Shown one piece after another: positions 36,888 through 44,682 of a DNA stretch of 58,528 bases. The DNA comes from Bacillota bacterium (lineage in GTDB: Bacteria > Bacillota > Clostridia > Tissierellales > Tissierellaceae), in the NCBI GenBank assembly GCA_023388495.1, contig JAEWGC010000024.1, positions 1 to 58,528 of the forward strand. The letters are read 5' to 3'. Made by a program: the position numbers and the translations under genes. Position 1 is the first letter of the stretch, and the number at the start of each line of letters is the position of its first letter. Below the pieces are notes generated by a model. It ran no database searches. It saw only the letters and a program-made list of their open reading frames with translations, and had not been told where the DNA came from.

Positions 36888-36901
36888 TTTACTATTGTTA
36901 A
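36888..36901 (-). promoter_or_regulatory. Operator-like motif upstream of the aminotransferase gene
   Basis: TTAACAATAGTAAA on the minus strand, 21 bp upstream of the ATG. The same 14-mer occurs twice upstream of the second aminotransferase (43552-43565 and 43572-43585) and resembles the core of the palindrome at 33446-33470. Confidence 0.5.
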
Positions 36902-36968
36902 TTATTATTCTACCATGTTAAATAAAATGAATCAACAAGTAAAATATTTTTTTGACAAAATTCTACAT

Positions 36969-36999
36969 AAAAACTACCATTTTTAAGATGGTAGTTTTT
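36969..36999 (-). terminator. Terminator after the KdgT-type permease gene
   Basis: AAAAACTACCAT (36969-36980) pairs perfectly with ATGGTAGTTTTT (36988-36999), loop 7 nt. Confidence 0.8.
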
Positions 37000-37019
37000 A
37001 TAAGTATTTAATTTTTTTA

Positions 37020-38003
37020 CTATTGAGGGCTACTTACGGCTTGTGACAATTTCATTTCTTCTTTTTTTCTTAATCTCTTATGCAAATAGGTTGTAAACAA
37101 TGGACATAAAAGAGCTGTCACTACACAAGCAGCTGCAACTTGAGCAGTTGCCACTGTTGCATAGGCAGCAAGACTAGGATCAACTCCACCTAGTGCTCCA
37201 GGTGTTGCTACAGCATTACCTGCTGTATTACCAACTGCTGCGCCAACTGCTGTTTTTCTTTCTTTACCGAAAAACCAATTATAAACCCAATAGCATACAA
37301 ATCCAGTCGTAATAAGAGAGGTTAATCCCAATATAATTCCAGGCACTCCTGCTTTAACTACGTCCATTAAATTCATCCCTGCTCCTAATGCAAATCCGTT
37401 AAATGGAATAATGATAGGTAATCCTTTTGCACATAGTTCTCTGATATCTTCATCTAGATTTCCTAATAACATACCTAATAATAGTGGAACTAATACTGCT
37501 ACAATAGACATGAATGGAATATTTGCCATGCCTGTCAGACCTAATGCTATCATAGTAAAAAATGGGCCATCATTAAGTGACAATACAGAAATTGCTCCAA
37601 CATCTGTAGGTTCTCCATATTGTCCAGCTAATATTGAATACATAACACTATTAGAGTTTGTAAGGGCTGCTATTATAGCTAGAGGTGTAATGCCTAATAC
37701 ACCTGCTGGTCCCCATATTTTACCTACTACAACACCCAGAGTTACACCAACAGCAAATTTAGTAAATGTAAGTACTGTTCCTTTATAAAAAGGTAATCCT
37801 ATTTGTTTCACATTAATTGAAGCCCCGCAGCAAAATATGAACATTCCAACAAAGGTTGCCGCTCCTTTATTTGAAAATAGCGCCGTAGTAAATCCACCTA
37901 TAGCCAAGAATTGTGGGAAAAATGTATTTACAACTGCCCCTAATAATAATGGTATAACCATTAACCCACCAGGAAATTTTTCAACAGTTTTAAGTATTTT
38001 CAT
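37020..38003 (-). CDS. 2-keto-3-deoxygluconate permease-family transporter (327 aa)
   Basis: About ten hydrophobic segments with KdgT-family motifs (FPGGLMVIPLLLGAVVNTFFP, FKGAATF-like FSNKGAATFVGMFIFCCGASI, and GAAVGNTAGNAVATPGALGG). The family imports 2-keto-3-deoxygluconate by proton symport, but no sugar-acid catabolic genes (KdgK, KdgA) are nearby. In this context uptake of a ureide or related acid is more likely, which is an inference. It follows the racemase gene with a 29-nt gap. An AAGGGGGA ribosome site precedes the ATG. Confidence 0.85.
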   Translation of the reverse strand: MKILKTVEKFPGGLMVIPLLLGAVVNTFFPQFLAIGGFTTALFSNKGAATFVGMFIFCCGASINVKQIGLPFYKGTVLTFTKFAVGVTLGVVVGKIWGPAGVLGITPLAIIAALTNSNSVMYSILAGQYGEPTDVGAISVLSLNDGPFFTMIALGLTGMANIPFMSIVAVLVPLLLGMLLGNLDEDIRELCAKGLPIIIPFNGFALGAGMNLMDVVKAGVPGIILGLTSLITTGFVCYWVYNWFFGKERKTAVGAAVGNTAGNAVATPGALGGVDPSLAAYATVATAQVAAACVVTALLCPLFTTYLHKRLRKKEEMKLSQAVSSPQ

Positions 38004-38032
38004 TTAATAAATCCCCCTTATCAGATATTAAA

Positions 38033-38761
38033 TTAATTACCCTCCCACATATATGCGTCGAATTCTTGAGGTGGAAAAGCAAATTTTCTCTTTTTGCTAT
38101 GTGTTAATCCTGTTTCAACCATCATCTCTGCTATTTTAACAGCTACAGTTACTGGATCAAGTACTGGTAATCCCACTAATTCTTGAAGAGCCTCATCATA
38201 TCCACATAATCCAGCACAGCCTAATATTACAACCTCTGCTCCGTCTTCATCTACAATTTTTAAAATCTCATCTTTAAGCTGATTTAGTGTTTCTTCTCTA
38301 TCTGTAACACATTTTTCTACATTTACATTAATAGCTCTAACTGAAGCACATTTGTTTTCTAATCTATAAAGGCGAACTAAATCTTCTTGATAAGGAATAA
38401 ATTGTTTTAACATAGTAAGCACAGTATATTTATGTCCTAAAAGGCCTGCTATAGTTTGAGTACCTTCTGAAATACTGATAACTGGAATTGAAAGAGCTTC
38501 TTTTAATGCAAAAACACCTACATTACCAAATCCAGCAAGTACTACAGCATCTGGTTTAATTTCTTCAACCTTTTCTAATATTGCTCTAACAAATGACCAG
38601 ACTGATTGATAATCAGCGAAACCACAGTCAATGTTTTTTGTTCCCTTTGGATTAGTAAGAGGAATAAGCTCCGTAGTCTCTCTAGCCTTTCGTGCTGCTG
38701 ACTTCATAATAATACCTGTTACGATTTCTGAACTGTTAGGATTTGCAACTAAAATTTTCAT
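38033..38761 (-). CDS. Allantoin/hydantoin racemase-like protein (242 aa)
   Basis: This belongs to the Asp/Glu/hydantoin racemase superfamily. The N-terminal NPNSS motif, the catalytic-Cys region VVLAGFGNVG (Gly-rich, lacking the usual Cys) and the second site VVILGCAGLCGYDE (Cys present) are visible. Allantoin racemase (HyuE/AllR type) interconverts (R)- and (S)-allantoin. If the first catalytic Cys is truly replaced, a single-Cys lyase or decarboxylase role (as in maleate isomerase/AMDase relatives) is possible. The ATG at 38761 is 9 nt after AAGGAG; a GTG two codons upstream is too close to it. Confidence 0.75.
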   Translation of the reverse strand: MKILVANPNSSEIVTGIIMKSAARKARETTELIPLTNPKGTKNIDCGFADYQSVWSFVRAILEKVEEIKPDAVVLAGFGNVGVFALKEALSIPVISISEGTQTIAGLLGHKYTVLTMLKQFIPYQEDLVRLYRLENKCASVRAINVNVEKCVTDREETLNQLKDEILKIVDEDGAEVVILGCAGLCGYDEALQELVGLPVLDPVTVAVKIAEMMVETGLTHSKKRKFAFPPQEFDAYMWEGN

Positions 38762-38790
38762 AAACACACACTCCTTATAATTGTTTTATA

Positions 38791-39576
38791 TTATTTAAAA
38801 CACCAGTTATTATTTGAACTAATAACAGTGTTTGTAATACTACCTAAGTTTTCAATCTTTATTGTCACAGTATCACCATCATCAATAACTTTACCATATC
38901 CTCCTGGAGTACCTGTTAAAATAATATCTCCTTCAGAAAGTGTCATAACATGGGATATATAGCTTATTAAATATGGAATATCAAATATCATATCCTTCGT
39001 ATTCCCTTTTTGAACTATATTTCCATTAACTGTAGTTACTATTTCTAGATTGTCACTTTTTATATCTCCTACTATTTCATGGCTAAGAGGTAAAAATGTA
39101 TCAAAAGATTTAGCCCTTGTCCATTGAATATCTTCTTTTTGTAAATCTTTGGCTGTTACATCGTTAGCTATACGATAGCCCCATATATAGGATTCTGCTT
39201 CTTCTACTGGGATACATTTCCCTTTTTTTCCTATTACTACAGCTAATTCAGCTTCACAAGTTAAAATTTCTACCATTTGATTTTTTACTATAGAATCCTT
39301 ATTATGGATTATTGCTGAAGGAGCCTTTAAAAATAGTAATGGTTTTTTTGGTATGCTTGCTCCATCCTCTAAAATTGTATCTGAATAATTTAACCCTGTA
39401 CAAATAATTTTTTCAGGTGTGCATGGAGGCAGTATATCTATTTCAGTTAAATCTACAAATATATTGCTCCCAGTAAACTCTGAGAAAGATTTACCCTGTA
39501 ATACTTCTACTTTTTCATCATGAATTATTCCATATTTTACCTCTCCTTCATGTAAAAAACGAAGATATCTAATCAT
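38791..39576 (-). CDS. Fumarylacetoacetate hydrolase-family protein (261 aa)
   Basis: This is an FAH-fold C-C or C-N bond hydrolase/lyase. The N-terminal cap region is followed by the core with KIICTGLNYSDT, the metal ligand Glu pair in LTCEAELAVVIGKKGKCI, YRIANDVTAKDLQ and ILTGTPGGYGKVIDDGD. FAH homologs act on oxaloacetate, acylpyruvates and, in some bacteria, ureidoglycolate. Given the neighbours, ureidoglycolate or oxalurate cleavage is a reasonable guess. It is 4 nt from the allantoinase gene; the ATG follows AGAGGTGATTAC. Confidence 0.8.
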   Translation of the reverse strand: MIRYLRFLHEGEVKYGIIHDEKVEVLQGKSFSEFTGSNIFVDLTEIDILPPCTPEKIICTGLNYSDTILEDGASIPKKPLLFLKAPSAIIHNKDSIVKNQMVEILTCEAELAVVIGKKGKCIPVEEAESYIWGYRIANDVTAKDLQKEDIQWTRAKSFDTFLPLSHEIVGDIKSDNLEIVTTVNGNIVQKGNTKDMIFDIPYLISYISHVMTLSEGDIILTGTPGGYGKVIDDGDTVTIKIENLGSITNTVISSNNNWCFK

Positions 39577-39580
39577 GTAA

Positions 39581-40939
39581 TCACCTCTTTTTTCTTTCTA
39601 TATACATTCCATAACCTTGATTGCCAATAATTTCGCCATCCTTCATCACTACTTCTCCTCTTACCATAGTGAGTACTGGCCAACCTTTAAAGACTTGTCC
39701 TACATATGGAGACCATTTTGCCTTTGATTTAATATCTTGTTTAGAATATTCCTTAACCAATTCCATATCTACTATAGCTAAGTCTGCATCATATCCAACT
39801 GTAATGGAACCCTTCCTATAGTCTAAACCATAAAGCTTAGCTGGATTGAAACTTGTAACCTCTACAAGTCTTTCAAAACTTAGCAATCCATTATTTACTC
39901 CATTTAATAAAACGGGTAATAAAGTCTGTATTCCAGGTATACCATTAGGTGCTTTCCATATATCCATTAAACCCATATCTTTTTCTTCTTTTTCATAAGG
40001 ACTATGGTCTGAACCAATTGTACTAATATATCCTTTATCTAAAAGCTCCCACAGTCTTCTTCTATTCTTTTCTCCTCTCATTACAGGAGAGAACTTTAAA
40101 TATGGACCATATTCAACGATATCTGTGTCTATGAAACTTAAAAAGTGCGGACATGTCTCAGCATATACCTTAACCCCTCTATCCTGAGCTGCTTTTATTT
40201 CCATTAGAGCACTTTCCATACAAGTATGTAATATTATGGCCCTAGCACCCGTTGCTTCTAAGTAATAAATAACTCTTTTAACTGCCTCTAACTCACCAAC
40301 TTCACTATGTGATTCGATATAGGCCATAGGGTCATTTCGTTCTTCTCTTTTTAATCTTTTTTCTTCTAATTCAATTAATTCATTGTTCTCAGCATGAATT
40401 AATGCAATTCCATCAACTTTTGCTAACTTCTGTAATATATCATATAAAGCATCATCTCTAACATATGGAAAATCAGCTACAGAAAAACACATAAACATTT
40501 TAACAGATGTTGCACCTGTATTCTTCCATAAAGGTTCTATTATTTCAGTATTTGTAGCAGTTCCTCCAGCATGGATTCCATAATCGATATAGCCCCTACC
40601 CTTATATGCTCCAATTGTAAATTTGTAACTTTCCTCATCTACTATTGGAGGAATATTCATAGGATGAGATATTGCGGTAGTTATCCCTCCAGCGGCAGCC
40701 GCTGCTGTCCCGCTAGGAAAATCTTCCCTATTTGTAATTCCTGGATCTTGAAAATGAACATGTCCATCTATAACTCCCGGGATAATATATTTCCCTCTAG
40801 CGTCAATTATCTCTAATGCATCTGGAATATTGTCTTCATCTAAGATAGAGTAAATTTTCCCATCTTTTATGGCAATATTGCCTTTGTGCTTTCCAATATG
40901 CGTTACTATAGTTCCACCTTTTATTATTTTATCTATCAT
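39581..40939 (-). CDS. allB: Allantoinase / dihydroorotase-family amidohydrolase (452 aa)
   Basis: This metal-dependent cyclic amidohydrolase opens allantoin to allantoate. The first metal motif DGHVHFQDPG is followed by the strongly allantoinase-like NREDFPSGTAAAAAGGITTAISHPMN. The carbamylated Lys is in GATSVKMFMCFS, His ligands in ILHTC and AETCPHFL, and the catalytic Asp in TIGSDHSPYEK. Dihydropyrimidinase is a close alternative. It is the first gene of the ureide operon and is preceded by two LacI-type operator-like sites. Confidence 0.85.
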   Translation of the reverse strand: MIDKIIKGGTIVTHIGKHKGNIAIKDGKIYSILDEDNIPDALEIIDARGKYIIPGVIDGHVHFQDPGITNREDFPSGTAAAAAGGITTAISHPMNIPPIVDEESYKFTIGAYKGRGYIDYGIHAGGTATNTEIIEPLWKNTGATSVKMFMCFSVADFPYVRDDALYDILQKLAKVDGIALIHAENNELIELEEKRLKREERNDPMAYIESHSEVGELEAVKRVIYYLEATGARAIILHTCMESALMEIKAAQDRGVKVYAETCPHFLSFIDTDIVEYGPYLKFSPVMRGEKNRRRLWELLDKGYISTIGSDHSPYEKEEKDMGLMDIWKAPNGIPGIQTLLPVLLNGVNNGLLSFERLVEVTSFNPAKLYGLDYRKGSITVGYDADLAIVDMELVKEYSKQDIKSKAKWSPYVGQVFKGWPVLTMVRGEVVMKDGEIIGNQGYGMYIERKKR

Positions 40940-40957
40940 TTAAGATCTCCCCTTTTA

Positions 40958-40971
40958 TGCTCGCGCGTACA
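40958..40971. promoter_or_regulatory. LacI-type operator-like site, proximal
   Basis: TGCTCGCGCGTACA, a near palindrome centred on CGCG. It is 19 bp upstream of the allantoinase start, overlapping the expected leader. A second site is 86 bp away. Confidence 0.65.
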
Positions 40972-41043
40972 TTTTTGGCTAAAAAAATAACATTCTGCTA
41001 ATTAACCCAAATATTTGATTGTTTGATTTTAGACTAACAATTG

Positions 41044-41057
41044 TGTTCGCGCGTACA
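41044..41057. promoter_or_regulatory. LacI-type operator-like site, distal
   Basis: TGTTCGCGCGTACA differs from the proximal site by one base and is palindromic except for the T/T pair at positions 4 and 11. It fits the GC-centred operators of the LacI family; the LacI gene is 212 bp away. The gap 40940-41268 holds only these sites and the repeats at 41154-41217. Confidence 0.65.
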
Positions 41058-41153
41058 AATTTAAATAAAAAAATATTTTCTTCCTGAGATATGAAAATTT
41101 CACAAAATAAAATCATTGTAAATAAATATTGTAAGTTTCATATAAAAATAATA

Positions 41154-41217
41154 GTTAAAATTATGAATCATAACTACATAGTTTTTTACATTGTTAATTA
41201 TGAGTCATAGTTTTAAC
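41154..41217. repeat. Imperfect inverted repeat containing two TATGA(A/G)TCATA sites
   Basis: The arms 41154-41172 and 41199-41217 pair at 17 of 19 positions. Each contains an 11-mer palindrome, TATGAATCATA (41162-41172) or TATGAGTCATA (41199-41209). It lies 52 bp downstream of the LacI stop. It may be a terminator or paired operator sites. Confidence 0.35.
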
Positions 41218-41268
41218 CAAATCTTAACATACTAATTAAATTTAAGCAATACTAAATTAAATAATTTT

Positions 41269-42312
41269 TTAAAATATTTTATCATATCTTATATAATTTT
41301 CTTTTATATAAATATCACAAGCCACGTCTATCTCACCTTTTAGAATCTCTTGTGGACGATAAAAATACTTATAAAAGTTATTAGTTACTACTGCTCCTAA
41401 GAAATAAGGTCTAGCAGAAACTATTCCATCTATAGTACCATCAAATAAATAACCTTCTATTTCTTTATTAATACCATTTGTAATTAATATAACATCATCC
41501 TTAAGCCCTTTTTTATTCAAAAATTCTGCAATATAATCTGCGTGATATGGAGCATAAATAGCAATAGGATTATACCTATAGAAGTTTTCGTTAAGTGCTT
41601 CATAATAAGTTTCTCTAGACATTATATCTAATGCTATATCGTATTGTTCAATAAGAGGATATTCCTTTAGTTTTTCATGGAAACCCCTCATTCTTTCTTT
41701 ACTCAATTCATATCCCTCATCATAAGATAAAATTAGTATTTTCCCTCTTTTCATCATTAAATTAGCAATATAAGCTGCAGAATAAGTACCTAGATTATAA
41801 TAATCTGGTCCCACATGGCAAAGCTCACTATTTTTATAGATCATATCAAGGGTCATTAGAGGTATACTTCTTTCTTTACACTCCATAGTTACAATTTCCA
41901 TATTTTCTTTACTCAAAGCACTAAATATTATGCCATCTACAGTATTCGTTTCTATTACTTCATAAAACTGTTTAATCTGTGTTTCACATTGATTTTTATC
42001 AATATTTATGTCAGTAAAAATCACTTCAATCTCTAAATTATATCCTTGCCATATATTTGATGCTTCTTTTATCCCATTATATGTTTGTTGTCCATACCCC
42101 TCATCTACTGTTGCTATAATGAAGGCATATACCTTTTTAGTGTTTTTTAAAGCTAGACATGTTGCAGCACTATTGGCAACATATCCCATTTTTTCTGCTT
42201 CTTGTAACACAAGCTCTCGAGTCTTTTCACTAATATTCTGCCCCTTTAATGCTCGAGATACAGTGGCTCTAGATATATTCAATTTGTTAGCAATATCTTG
42301 TTGTGTAACCAT
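41269..42312 (-). CDS. LacI-family transcriptional regulator (347 aa)
   Basis: An N-terminal helix-turn-helix (VTQQDIANKLNISRATVSRALKG) and hinge helix are followed by a periplasmic-binding-protein-like effector domain (VYAFIIATVDEGYGQQTYNGI, DGIIFSALSKENM, GKILILSYDEGYELS). Length is standard. Two operator-like TGNTCGCGCGTACA sites upstream of the divergently placed allantoinase operon are its likely targets, though both run in the same direction (the LacI gene is upstream of the operon). The ATG at 42312 follows GAAGGGG; a GTG one codon earlier is less well spaced. The effector is unknown. Confidence 0.88.
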   Translation of the reverse strand: MVTQQDIANKLNISRATVSRALKGQNISEKTRELVLQEAEKMGYVANSAATCLALKNTKKVYAFIIATVDEGYGQQTYNGIKEASNIWQGYNLEIEVIFTDINIDKNQCETQIKQFYEVIETNTVDGIIFSALSKENMEIVTMECKERSIPLMTLDMIYKNSELCHVGPDYYNLGTYSAAYIANLMMKRGKILILSYDEGYELSKERMRGFHEKLKEYPLIEQYDIALDIMSRETYYEALNENFYRYNPIAIYAPYHADYIAEFLNKKGLKDDVILITNGINKEIEGYLFDGTIDGIVSARPYFLGAVVTNNFYKYFYRPQEILKGEIDVACDIYIKENYIRYDKIF

Positions 42313-42408
42313 CACTAAACCCCTTCTATTTAAAATAGTTTATTTACATTATAAGCCAATTTCTAAAAAAATCAAGGCTAATAATGAAAAAGGCTTATGG
42401 TTCACAAA

Positions 42409-42455
42409 AAAATACTTCTTTTAATAGAACTTAATACTATTAAAAGAAGTATTTT
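42409..42455 (-). terminator. Hairpin terminator after the second aminotransferase gene
   Basis: The 19-nt arms 42409-42427 and 42437-42455 are perfect inverted repeats with a 9-nt loop and flanking A/T tracts. Confidence 0.85.
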
Positions 42456-42476
42456 ATATATTTTATTTACTTTGCT

Positions 42477-43538
42477 TTATTTTATATTAGACAATGCCTG
42501 AAGAAAAGCTTCTACATCTTCTTTGTAAACGTGGCCCATAGTACCTACCCTAAATACATCATCAGCTATAGGGTCTAGTCCTCCATTGACTGTTATTCCT
42601 TGTTCTGCTAGTCCTTGGACTATTTCTTTAGATTTTCCTGGAGCATATACTGCAGTTAATGTTCTAGAAGCATATTTTTCGTCCTTTGGAAATATAGTAT
42701 ATCCAAGTTCTTTTACTCCTTCTATTATTCTAATTGTGTTCTCATTATGTCTTTTATATACATTATCTAACCCTTCTTCAAATATCATCTTTAAAGCTTC
42801 ATCTACTGCAAATACGTTATATACAGCTGGAGTATTTGGAGTCTGATTCTTTTCTTGGAATGCTCTTGCTTTTTTAAGATCAAAGTAAAACTTAGGAATA
42901 TTTGAATTTTCTACTGCCTTCCAAGCCTTTTCGTTTAAGGATATAAATGATAATCCTGCTGGTACCATAAGGGCTTTTTGAGAACTAGATAAAACCACAT
43001 CTAATTTCCACTCATCCATTTTCATTTCTAGTCCACCAGCTCCACTTACTGAGTCTGTTATAAATAATAGATCCCTATCTCCTAATGCCTTACCAAATGC
43101 TTCTAAATCATTAGTGATTCCTGTTGCACTTTCATTGTGTATTACAAATAGTCCCTTTGTATTAGGAGTTAGATGATTCATTACTTTACCTACATCAGCA
43201 GCTTCTCCTAATTCAAATTCCACCCTAATAACTTTTAGTTGGTAAGCTTCTGCCATATCTGCAAATTGTCTACTGAAAGTTCCAAGTATTGGTACTACTA
43301 CTTCATCACCAAATGAAAAACAATTTTGTATAGCCGCTTCCATAGCTCCTGTTCCCGATGATGTTAATATATAAACCTCATTCTCTGTTTTAAAAAGTTT
43401 CTTTAATCCAGCTCTTACCCTTCCATGAACTTCACAATATTCCGGTGTTCTATGGGATATTGACTTTCTATTCATTGCATTTAAAACTCTATCCGGAACC
43501 GCCGTTGGCCCTACCATCATTAATATTTCCTTATTCAT
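42477..43538 (-). CDS. PLP aminotransferase, class V, paralog (353 aa)
   Basis: A second class-V aminotransferase of the alanine-glyoxylate/PucG/PhnW type. It has MMVGPTAVPDRVLNAM, TSSGTGAMEAAIQN, FITDSVSGAGGLEM with the pyridine Asp, and VLSSSQKALMVPAGLSFIS with the PLP Lys. Identity with the 381-aa paralog is only moderate. Substrate specificity may be serine-pyruvate, serine-glyoxylate or aspartate-related; the two genes share an upstream 14-mer motif, so they are probably co-regulated. The ATG follows AAAGGGGGA. Confidence 0.85.
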   Translation of the reverse strand: MNKEILMMVGPTAVPDRVLNAMNRKSISHRTPEYCEVHGRVRAGLKKLFKTENEVYILTSSGTGAMEAAIQNCFSFGDEVVVPILGTFSRQFADMAEAYQLKVIRVEFELGEAADVGKVMNHLTPNTKGLFVIHNESATGITNDLEAFGKALGDRDLLFITDSVSGAGGLEMKMDEWKLDVVLSSSQKALMVPAGLSFISLNEKAWKAVENSNIPKFYFDLKKARAFQEKNQTPNTPAVYNVFAVDEALKMIFEEGLDNVYKRHNENTIRIIEGVKELGYTIFPKDEKYASRTLTAVYAPGKSKEIVQGLAEQGITVNGGLDPIADDVFRVGTMGHVYKEDVEAFLQALSNIK

Positions 43539-43551
43539 TTTTATTCCCCCT

Positions 43552-43585
43552 TTTACTATTGTTAAATCTGATTTACTATTGTTAA
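43552..43585 (-). promoter_or_regulatory. Tandem operator-like motif upstream of the second aminotransferase
   Basis: TTAACAATAGTAAA occurs twice on the minus strand at 43552-43565 and 43572-43585, spaced 20 bp start to start (about two helical turns). It lies just upstream of the ribosome site. The flanks extend the match (GATTTAACAATAGTAAA). Confidence 0.6.
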
Positions 43586-43632
43586 ATCCATTTTAACTCT
43601 TTTTAATCCCTATGTCAATAGATAAAATAAAA

Positions 43633-43654
43633 AAAGAGAGAAACTCTCTCTCTT
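43633..43654 (-). terminator. Weak hairpin terminator
   Basis: AAAGAGAG (43633-43640) pairs with CTCTCTTT (43647-43654) just downstream of the small protein gene at 43662-44066. Flanking A and T runs are short. Confidence 0.5.
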
Positions 43655-43661
43655 TCTATAC

Positions 43662-44066
43662 TCAGGTAGCACATATTGTTTTATACATTTTTAAAAGACT
43701 ATTAGCAGTATCAACTTCTTCATCTGATAATTTATTTGAATCCAGAATCTCAGCTATTTCTTTATCCTCATCTATAAATATCCCCTGCATTCTAAATACA
43801 TACACTAGATTAATTGCCTCATCCTTTACTATATTCAAAGCTCTGATAAATCTTACCTTATCATTCTTATAAATTTCCCCTATTATAGTAGCAAACTCTA
43901 TTGTATATCTTCCTGAAGGATTGCTATATAGCCTTAGTATTTCAGCCAATTCCTCTATGGTTCTAGACTTATAGTCTTTTATATACTGAAATATTTCGTT
44001 TAATCTATCATTAGATAATTCATCCCAATCACTCCAGTATAGTTCTCCAATATCAATTTTCTTCAT
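43662..44066 (-). CDS. Small protein of unknown function (134 aa)
   Basis: A helical, acidic protein with no signal peptide or membrane segment. It has an acidic C-terminal part (DEDKEIAEILDSNKLSDEEV) and no recognisable motif. It overlaps the DUF1232 gene upstream by 14 nt, so the two are probably cotranslated and act together. I do not recognise the family. Length and helix content fit a small cytosolic partner protein. Confidence 0.65.
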   Translation of the reverse strand: MKKIDIGELYWSDWDELSNDRLNEIFQYIKDYKSRTIEELAEILRLYSNPSGRYTIEFATIIGEIYKNDKVRFIRALNIVKDEAINLVYVFRMQGIFIDEDKEIAEILDSNKLSDEEVDTANSLLKMYKTICAT

Positions 44067-44529
44067 CTATATGTTCCTCATAGACTTCCTCTATATCTAT
44101 AACATCATCTACAATTTCCACATCAACTTCTATAGGATTATCATCATTGACCTTTGAATTTCTCCATTCCTTATATACATTTAGTTCCTCTGAGATTTTC
44201 TTGATTACATATGCTATTACAGCTAAATCATCAATAAATCCACCTGGTATAAAATCTGGTACTATATCTAAAGGATTTACTAAATAAAGTAAGGATATTA
44301 TTATCATTATCACTGAACCTTTGGATATATCTTTATAATCTCCTCTGATCCAATCTCTAATTAAATCTAAGAACAACTTTATATCATCCCAGATTTCCAT
44401 TAATGTTTTGTTGCCTTCTACTTTTTCCTTAGTTGCATTTAACAGTTTCTTTAGCTTATCACTATCAAAATAAATTGCATTAGCCTTTCCCTCTAATTTC
44501 CTTAAAATTTCTTCAACATCTATTTTCAT
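44053..44529 (-). CDS. YkvA/DUF1232-family protein (158 aa)
   Basis: The DUF1232 signature is clear: DISKGSVIMIIISLLYLVNPLDIVPDFIPGGFIDDLAVIAYVIKKI. This contains one or two membrane-embedded helices with the conserved P-D-x-x-P-D turn. The N-terminal helical part (about 1-75) and C-terminal acidic tail are extra. Function of the family is unknown; some members sit with membrane stress genes. It overlaps the small protein gene downstream. Confidence 0.85.
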   Translation of the reverse strand: MKIDVEEILRKLEGKANAIYFDSDKLKKLLNATKEKVEGNKTLMEIWDDIKLFLDLIRDWIRGDYKDISKGSVIMIIISLLYLVNPLDIVPDFIPGGFIDDLAVIAYVIKKISEELNVYKEWRNSKVNDDNPIEVDVEIVDDVIDIEEVYEEHIDEEN

Positions 44530-44645
44530 ACTGCGCCTCCATCCTTAATTTCTATTTAACATTTTATCTATGGTATTATCTTAATTATACTATAATTTCA
44601 TGTTTTTTATCCAAGGTTTTGTTTTATATTTCTTATTGAACGAAA

Positions 44646-44678
44646 AAAGAAGCCTGAGTCTCTACTCTAGGCTTCTTT
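44646..44678 (-). terminator. Terminator of the dipicolinate synthase operon
   Basis: AAAGAAGCCTGAGT (44646-44659) pairs with ACTCTAGGCTTCTTT (44664-44678) with one bulged base, 4 nt past the dpaB stop. Confidence 0.7.
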
Positions 44679-44682
44679 CTCT

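Noticed and set aside
37020..38003. Sugar-acid catabolic role for the KdgT-type permease
   Set aside because: No KDG kinase or aldolase genes are near; the neighbours are ureide genes, so substrate is left open.
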